Source of the DNA: Heliocidaris erythrogramma
Taxonomy: Eukaryota; Echinodermata; Echinoidea; Camarodonta; Echinometridae
Direction: 5' to 3'
Assembly (NCBI GenBank): GCA_025617745.1
Contig: CM046867.1
Span: forward strand, 25,288,705-25,352,704
Length of the DNA stretch: 64,000 bases
How positions within the stretch are numbered: position 1 is the stretch's first letter; every line of letters starts with the position of its first letter. Both the position numbers and the translations under genes were made by a program. Shown in pieces: positions 57,500-64,000 of this stretch. The notes under the pieces are model-generated. The model saw only the letters and a list, made by a program, of their open reading frames with translations. It had not been told where the DNA came from and searched no databases.

Positions 57500-57900
57500 C
57501 AAGAGGTAGAGAGAACGAAAGCAAGAATGAGAAAGAATTATGTTATGTGAGAAAAGATTATGCATATGGACATTTTTTTTAATGGGGTCCACCTCATTGA
57601 GAAAAAAAAGGTGAAGTGAAAGAGAGAGAGGGGATGTGTGTGTGACGGATAGAGTGAACGAGAAAAGGGACAAACCATTACTGAAAACGTTCATGGAACA
57701 TGCAAACGAAAAAAGGGGAAATATAACACGGGATAGAAAAGGGAGATATAGTAGAAGAGAGAATGCGGAACGGAATGAAAAAAAGAGAGAAAGAGAAAAG
57801 CAAAAGAAAGACTGAGCAAGTAAGAGAGAGAGAGATACAGAGAGTGGGATGGGAATGAGCGGAAAGAAGGGACACGGTGGAGGATATGAAATTACGTGAG
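57500..57900 (+). repeat. Purine-rich tract
   Basis: GA-rich on the + strand, similar in style to 4.2-5.3 kb. Open frames on the opposite strand are compositional. Confidence 0.7.
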
Positions 57901-58079
57901 GAATAATTACATCATAACGAAGGAATTTGGATTAAAAAATAACGTAAATGTGGAATGATGAAGAAAAGATTTACCAAACACATAAAAAGTACTTTGTAAA
58001 CAAATTTTTAGGCATTTTACTCCCAGTGTTAAAGATCGTATGCTCGATCTGTAATGAAAAACACAAGTCAGAAAAATTG

Positions 58080-58336
58080 GAACCAGCGGGATTCGAACCT
58101 GTCATCTACTGCTTGCCGGGCAGCGACTTAACCACCAGGCTATTCTGGTTCACGGCCAAGTCACGATGAACTGGAATCAAATACCCAAGATCCTCTTCTT
58201 TCTGACTCATTAATATTCAAACGGTCCGCCGTAGACAATGGTTAGTAAACAGTAAACAGTAAACAGTAACAGAATAGCCTGGTGGTTAAGTCGCTGCCGG
58301 CAAGCAGTAGATGACAGGTTCGAATCCCGCTGGTTC
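58080..58336. ncRNA. Head-to-head pair of tRNA-like blocks (left end)
   Basis: The minus-strand copy (58080-58151) matches those of the 21.6-kb array. The inverted copy (about 58266-58336) starts GTAACAGAATAGCCTGG and lacks one C of the central CCCGG. The spacer contains ACGGTCCGCCGTAGAC and three AGTAAAC words. Confidence 0.7.
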
Positions 58337-59596
58337 CAAAAGGCAATCCAACCTTGGTAAAAAGATGATTTATTTGAAAACAGAAAAATGAGAAAAACAG
58401 GATGGTGAAAGTTTGGAAGAAAATTGGACAAGAAATAAGAAAATTATGGATGTTTCAAAAATGATATCACTAAATCTATGCGAATCTCAAACTGGCACTT
58501 TGGTGAGTCGATTGTGAGATATTGGCATTTGTCATGCACTAAAATGTCATTAATTGCAGTTTTCTCCTAATGGCCTTTTCCCCTCGGGGCATTATAGATA
58601 GCATATTGTTATATAATAGGTCCCCATAAAAGAAAAAGATCGTACTGCGTAATACATTTGGGAAAAAAATTACATTTTAGTCATTTTGTGTGTTGGAGCA
58701 AATGGGGGATTGTCTGCCACTGTACATCGTAGTGACATTACTGATTCGGCCAATTTGAAATTCCCATATGTGTTCAGATACACATTGTGTATAAGCCACA
58801 GACAACCCCAATCATATATATGCCATGTAACAAAACTCTTTAGATGAAGACATCTACAGTATTTATAATAAAAAATGAATAAATAAATTAAAATGATGAT
58901 ATTCCGGAATATCTTCAAGTCATTCTTTATTGAACCAGAGTATGCATGATGTTCATATATGAATGATGTAATCTAAATGAATGGAATACAAGAGCTCAGA
59001 TATACTCAATGCCAAGTAACTTCCATGCTGAAGACAGTCCAGATAGGGGCCAGTGTAGAGGAATTCAGCTGCAGCCCCAGCCTTGAGGCAACCTATGCAT
59101 ATTTCATGCAGATCTAATTGAAACGAAAGCACATAATGAGCCGTGTGACGTGGGGGCAAATTTGCATTTCTCCTGGCCGATTAAGTGTGTGGGTTAGTCA
59201 TCTCTTTGAATGGAATGCAATGATACAGTTACACTGGGTAATCGGGACTCGACTGTACATATGTCGGGTTTGGATGAAGGGGTGCATTGATACTTTTAAA
59301 AAACTAGGATGGTGTTCGTGAAAAACTTGAAGTACATGTATGTTAGTAAACGAAGAAGCTTGATGGGAGGAATTTTTTTAGGCATTTTACTACCAGTGTT
59401 AAAGATCACATTGCAAGAAAATTCCATCAAAATAAATATTGGCTGAATACTTACTATTGCATAGATGGCATAAATTAAACAAGGTTATCCAAATTCAACG
59501 CTTGGAAACATTTGAATTAATGATTATTATCAATTATAAAACGGTAAAATACAGCCCCGATATAGCAGCTGAAGAGCTCCTTGAACGCTGCTGAGA

Positions 59597-60175
59597 TGTG
59601 TGACGACACACGAAGGACCAGTCCTGTCTAAGCAGACGATGTCCCATAACATCTTACACATTTTTAAGTGCCTGTTTTGTCATCTCCTCTTCACTTATTT
59701 CTCTTACTTGACTAGCGTCAGTCTTAATGTTAGTCTGTTGCCTCACTCTTAACTTCGTGTATGGTATTATTTTGATGAAAAATGCAACGTTAAAAAAATA
59801 AAGGAATCAGTCACTTGTAAACAAAATAAGACGCCATTGTATTTCCAGCTGCTTGCACCGGGGCATGTTCGGCGTTTCAAGAGGGAACGAATACAATCTG
59901 TGATATTATTCGGAGGGCTTTTCAATTTGAAAGTGGGGTTTATTTCATTGATCATTGACCCTTCTCCTGTGTATTTACAATCAAACGGTTTTAGTTATCA
60001 GAATCAGTTCACTTTCCCTTTTAGAATGGTGTGAAATAAGGTCATGTTTAAATGTACCAAACTCTTTATAATTTGATAAATAATTGCATTGCAATTACGT
60101 TCATTCATTATAGGACGTCGTCTGCTTAAGCAGGATCGATCCCTAATGTGACGACATCAAAACATCGCTATATTT
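59597..60175. repeat. Nested diverged inverted repeat
   Basis: GTGTGACGACA followed by CCTGTCTAAGCAGACGATGT (about 59600-59645) is mirrored around 60112-60165. It may be a MITE inserted in the composite element. Confidence 0.5.
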
Positions 60176-60397
60176 CTGGCGAATCCTCGGATATTCCAGA
60201 TGCTGAGAAGAGCTTTTATTTATGTTGTTTTTATAATCATCAGATACGCAGTTGACATAAAACTTATACGATTGCCATCTGTAAGCTTCCCAGTTTCTAG
60301 TGATACATTAATTGCCATATTTGTGATTTTCTTTGGATAGCTACTTTAAAGATCGTATGCTCGATCTGTAATGAAAAACACAAGTCAGAAAAAATTG

Positions 60398-60648
60398 GAA
60401 CCAGCGGGATTCGAACCTGTCATCTACTGCTTGCCGGGCAGCGACTGAACCACCAGGCTATTCTGGTTCACGGCCAAGTCACGATGAACTGGAATCAAAT
60501 ACCCAAGATCCTCTTCTTTCTGACTCATTAATATTCAAACGGTCCGCCGTAGACAATGGTTAGTAAACAGTAAACAGTAACAGAATAGCCTGGTGGTTAA
60601 GTCGCTGCCCGGCAAGGAGTAGATGACAGGTTCGAATCCCGCCGGTTC
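60398..60648. ncRNA. Head-to-head pair of tRNA-like blocks (right end)
   Basis: Same arrangement as the left pair, with the same spacer and junction, so both ends derive from one dimeric unit. The outer flank after 60648 is an inverted leader (TTTTTTCTGACTTGTG...). Confidence 0.7.
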
Positions 60649-60768
60649 CAATTTTTTCTGACTTGTGTTTTTCATACGATCTTTAACAATGGGAGTAAAA
60701 TGCCTAAAAATTTGTTTACAAATTAAAATTCCTCCCATCAAGCTTCTTCGTTTCCTAACATAAAAAGT

Positions 60769-61484
60769 ACAGTTGGAAAAATTCTCCCCAAATAAATGTT
60801 TCAAAATATTTTAAGGAAATTTTTATACCAGTAGATAGCTTAGGGTCTCTTCTATCAATTGACACCAAAATATTTAACGCTTGAGTGAGCAAAGGCCAAT
60901 AATGAGAAAGGGTGCAAAATCCAGTCTTGACAAGAATTGATATTGGCTTTGGCTGTATCAGCCGAGCTGAGAGTCATGTAAAGGCTTAGAAATTTCCATA
61001 TTCTGATCACTTAAAGACAATTTATGAAATAACAGGCTATGTTCTCTGTATATCCTTACACATCCCATCACTTTTTATGCTTGAGTTAGTAACTAACTAC
61101 TTTGCTGGGTGTTTCAATATGTTACTTTTGGTGAGTCTTTTAATTTCATGTGGCTTGCTTACTCAACCATAAAATTTGGATGGGATATATCAGGAAATAC
61201 ATTGAACAAAGTCTGTTCTTTCATAATAGTCTTTCAATGATCACAATATAAAATTTCGAAATCTTTTCATGACTATCAATTTGGCTCATACCAGCCAGAA
61301 CAACAAACATTTGTCAAGAATGGATTTTGCATCATTTCACAAAAGTGGCCCTTGCTCACTCAAGCATAAAATATTGTGAGATATTTTAGTGTCATTGATA
61401 GAAGAGATCATAAGCTAACCACGGGTATGAAATTTTACTGAAAATATTTTGAAATATTTAATTGGGGAGGCTTTTTCCAACTGT
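60769..61484. mobile_element. Foldback element with ~250-bp arms
   Basis: Left ACAGTTGGAAAAA...CTCCCCAA is mirrored by TTGGGGAGG...CCAACTGT at 61463-61484; similarity runs about 250 bp inwards, including GATCTCTTCTATCAATTGAC-like and TTGAGTGAGCAA words. A further direct copy of the arm interior lies at about 61495-61620. No coding capacity. Confidence 0.75.
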
Positions 61485-61751
61485 CAATTTCAAACGGTTC
61501 TGAACTTTGTTGATACCATCCAGAACAAATACCAATACTTGTCAAGTCTGAATTTGCACCCTTTCACAAGTGGTTGAGATTACTCAGGCGTAATAATTAG
61601 TCAGATTTTTGGGGTGTTATTGTATATATAAATATGTAATGTGAAAGGAAATGAGAGAATAAGAGTTGCGTAGCTTAGATCAGCTTTCCCAAAGCTGTCT
61701 CTTTCACACCATATTCCTTTCTCTTCTTCTCTCTCCTTCATTCATTACGGA

Positions 61752-61937
61752 CAGAGAGGGGGAGGGATTTATGGAGAGAGGGGGAGGGATTTATGGAGAG
61801 AGGGGGAGGGATTTATGGAGAGAATAAGACAGGGAGTCGGACAAAAAGACAGAGATAAGAGAGAGGTAGAGAGAAAGCGCGGAAAAAGAAGAGAGAGAGG
61901 GAGAGAGAGGGGGAAAACGGGGGGGGGGGGGGGGGGG
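61752..61937 (+). repeat. 22-bp purine minisatellite and poly(G) run
   Basis: The unit GGATTTATGGAGAGAGGGGG repeats at a 22-bp period three times (61765, 61787, 61809), followed by GA-rich sequence and 19 G (61919-61937). Confidence 0.85.
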
Positions 61938-62107
61938 TTCTCAATACAATCCAAACCTTCTGGGGAGAAATTTAAGTAAAGGATTGAAGTATTGAATTTA
62001 TCAAATATATCACATTTGAGATATAGTTGTTGCATTTATATACCGAACATTACATGAACAGTTATCCTCCATATTTCAACACGGATAAAGTCAGGTTACA
62101 GATATCA

Positions 62108-62245
62108 GGGGAGCGTTTCATCAAGCGCTTTGTCAGTGATTTTTACCGACAACTGTTATAAGCTACTGAAATCCTTGCATCTGATTGGCTGAGAGCAAAT
62201 TTGTCAGTAAAAATCACTGACAAAACGCTTGATGAAACGCTCCCC
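62108..62245. mobile_element. 138-bp hairpin MITE
   Basis: GGGGAGCGTTTCATCAAGCG with TTTGTCAGTGATTTTTAC is mirrored at 62200-62245, giving arms of about 46 bp with few mismatches. The centre is AT-moderate with ATCTGATTGGCTGAGAG. Confidence 0.85.
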
Positions 62246-62649
62246 AGATGATGTTATGATGGGCAAGACTCTGTCAAGTATTCGAGTTGTTGAATCTGAG
62301 TTCCATGACATCTAACAATTTTAGCAAGGAATAGCAGTTCTGATAGATATTAAAACAATATACATGTACTTTGAAAAATATAATGTTAATTAAAGAGGAG
62401 TGTGTCTAGATCTATTTTTATAAACATCACACACAAGAGCGTAATGATAATATTATGTTGACTTTACGTGCCTACTCGACGTGATTAATAAGCCAAAGAC
62501 ACAGCGGAGAAAAGTAAGTAAGAATGTGAAATACACACTGGTGGAAGAACGACAAATAATACATGTTGCAATTGGGCTTTTACAGACGTGTATCAATCAG
62601 ATATGATTATTTACGTTTGGGGACCGACCTTAAACGTCACCATCCAAAA

Positions 62650-62738
62650 GACATGACTCAGTCTCGAACCTGGGTCCACTGAATCAGTTTATAACTTCCA
62701 CTGCTAGCTGGATTACAGGCGCACGCCACAACGCCCAC
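62650..62738 (-). ncRNA. 7SL (SRP RNA)-like fragment or SINE
   Basis: Read on the minus strand it starts TGGGCGTTGTGGCGTGCGCC then TGTAATCCAGCTA, closely resembling the 5' Alu domain of SRP RNA (GGGCG..GTGGCG.G.GCCTGTA.TCC.AGCTA), and goes on to CCCAGGTTCGAGACTGAG. Only about 90 bases are visible, against about 300 for full 7SL, so it is a truncated pseudogene or a 7SL-derived SINE head. Confidence 0.5.
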
Positions 62739-63637
62739 TAAATACATGTTAAAGGTGAATCTACTGGAAAATAATTTTGAACAAGCATTCTAAGTCTTTG
62801 AGAACATTTTAAAAACAGTCCACACCTCAATATTGCAAATAACTTGTGGCAATTGATCCAAAATTGTAAAGTCCAGCATTAGCAGGCATTAACTGGTACA
62901 CCAAAATGCACATTGAGTGATACAACAATTTCCGTCTTTCAGTTTCAGTCTTTTGTTTCATATTTCACATTTTATAATGTTTTCACAATATATAGGGTAC
63001 AAACAATATAAATCGTAGAAACAAGATAAATGGTAGGAACAATAGAACATGAAATCTGTTTGTCAGAGAAAATAAAATAAGGTGAGTACCCAGACATGCC
63101 AACTAGTACGAATTCCTCACCCAGTTTCGCTCCTATTACACTTGATAAGGGGGTACCAACATCTATGGATGTCTGGAATTAATTTGGAACACAACATTAC
63201 CATAATGCATCGCTCCTGTCTCCTCGAACAACCTTTTGTTATCCACTGGCATTAACTATTTATGGCTCTGGGTTACAAGAACTGTTCTAAATTTTTGCCT
63301 GTGATACACAATGCCATACCCCCTTATCAACCGTAAAAGGTAAGGAATACGATTTTAGGTTGGCAGCACTGAGTACCTCATAGTTATATACATGTATATG
63401 TTTGCATCACCAGCATAAATCCGGTTCAAGGAGTGGGGGTATGATCGCAAGCAATATTGAGCGGAAATTTCCATAGTTTGGGGGCACCGGTAATCAAGGG
63501 CTATTTCTGGAAAAAAGGGCACCTACAACGGGAAAAATATACCATCTTTAAACATTGTCATATATACCCTACATTATGATTACATTTATAGGTATTCCAA
63601 TTATGTTTCTCTCTTACATGCTCTATTATAATTTACT

Positions 63638-64000
63638 TAAAGGCCAAGTCCACCCTAACAATTAGTTGATTTGGATAAATAGAGAAAAATCCAACAAGCA
63701 TAACACTGAAAATTTCATCAAAATAGGATGTAAAATAAGAAAGTTATGGTATTTTAAAGTTTCGCTTAATTTCGCAAAACAGTTATATGCACATCCTGCT
63801 CAGTATGGAAATGAGGGAACCAGTGACGTCAACCACTCACAATTTCTTTTGTATTTTATTACATGAAATAAGAAATATTTTAATTTTTCCTTGTTATAAT
63901 GTGAAACAAGGTTTGATTCTTCACTGAACATGTGTAATTGCCATTGTTGCAACCTATACACAATTCAATGAGAGCTTCCTAATTGTGAAATCTGCAGAAA
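63638..64000 (+). repeat. Interspersed repeat, echinoderm type
   Basis: Begins AAAGGCCAAGTCCACCCTAA and continues with AAAATCCAACAAGCATAACA and TTTCATCAAAATAGGATGTA. I recall this sequence type as abundant in sea urchin and related genomes. It runs off the window edge. The 66-codon open frame inside is not a gene. Confidence 0.55.

Larger units (their letters stand above)
57980..60770. mobile_element. Composite tRNA-bearing element with 13-bp target duplication
   Basis: The exact 13-base duplication ACATAAAAAGTAC lies at 57980-57992 and 60758-60770. The left end starts TTTGTAAACAAATTTTTAGG, the same terminal sequence as the 21.6-kb array; the right end is an inverted copy of that region extended to CTTCTTCGTTTCC. 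Near each end is a head-to-head pair of tRNA-like blocks (58080-58151 minus with about 58266-58336 plus; 60398-60469 minus with about 60577-60648 plus). A short internal fragment of the family lies at 59338-59410. The 2-kb centre (58345-60345) has no recognised coding region. Confidence 0.8.

Noticed and set aside
63666-63866. 66-codon frame at the right edge
   Set aside because: It lies within an interspersed repeat.

Overview
The window looks like nuclear DNA of a marine deuterostome, most likely a sea urchin or another echinoderm. The reasons are the low GC content, gene-poor intron-rich layout, dense short inverted-repeat elements, tRNA-derived SINEs, CR1/L2-like LINEs, and a right-edge repeat of a kind I recall from sea urchin genomes. 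No bacterial or organellar features are visible. The species is inferred from style, not proven.

One host gene is clearly supported: the 3' part of a cholecystokinin/gastrin-type G-protein-coupled receptor on the + strand. Its four exons (32456-32712, 42108-42225, 44295-44611, 47691-47927) are joined by phase-compatible GT-AG introns. They give about 308 residues from TM3 to the C-terminus. The exons for the N-terminus, TM1 and TM2 were not found and probably lie left of the window or in a small exon I could not recognise. The 4-5 kb downstream of the stop may be a long 3' UTR interrupted by SINEs and a MITE.

Left third (1-32 kb): mostly repeats. In order: LINE 3' ends, a purine-rich block split by a 0.93-kb foldback element, two diverged tandem repeats (10.9-11.9 kb), a broken Ty3/gypsy-type LTR element on the minus strand (13.0-15.8 kb) abutting a 2.7-kb DNA transposon with perfect 24-bp inverted ends, a 5'-truncated LINE with a clear reverse transcriptase domain (18.7-20.6 kb), a five-copy 295-bp array of tRNA-like units with an 11-bp target duplication (21.6-23.0 kb), a 454-bp foldback element, an L2/CR1 LINE relic, a full-length but decayed Tc1 element (26.8-28.4 kb), and a long-TIR element (30.5-32.0 kb).

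Middle (32-48 kb): the receptor gene with its introns full of LINE, SINE and TIR elements. Right third (48-64 kb): SINEs, MITEs, a largely featureless AT-rich stretch (52.7-57.5 kb), a second tRNA-bearing composite element (57,993-60,757, 13-bp target duplication), a foldback element beside it, a hairpin MITE and a 7SL-like fragment.

The strongest candidate for something undescribed is the tRNA-bearing repeat family at 21.6-23.0 kb and 58.0-60.8 kb. Both copies begin with the same terminal sequence, end in an inverted copy of that end, carry tRNA-like Pol III boxes, and are flanked by exact direct duplications of 11 and 13 bp. No protein-coding capacity is visible in either.
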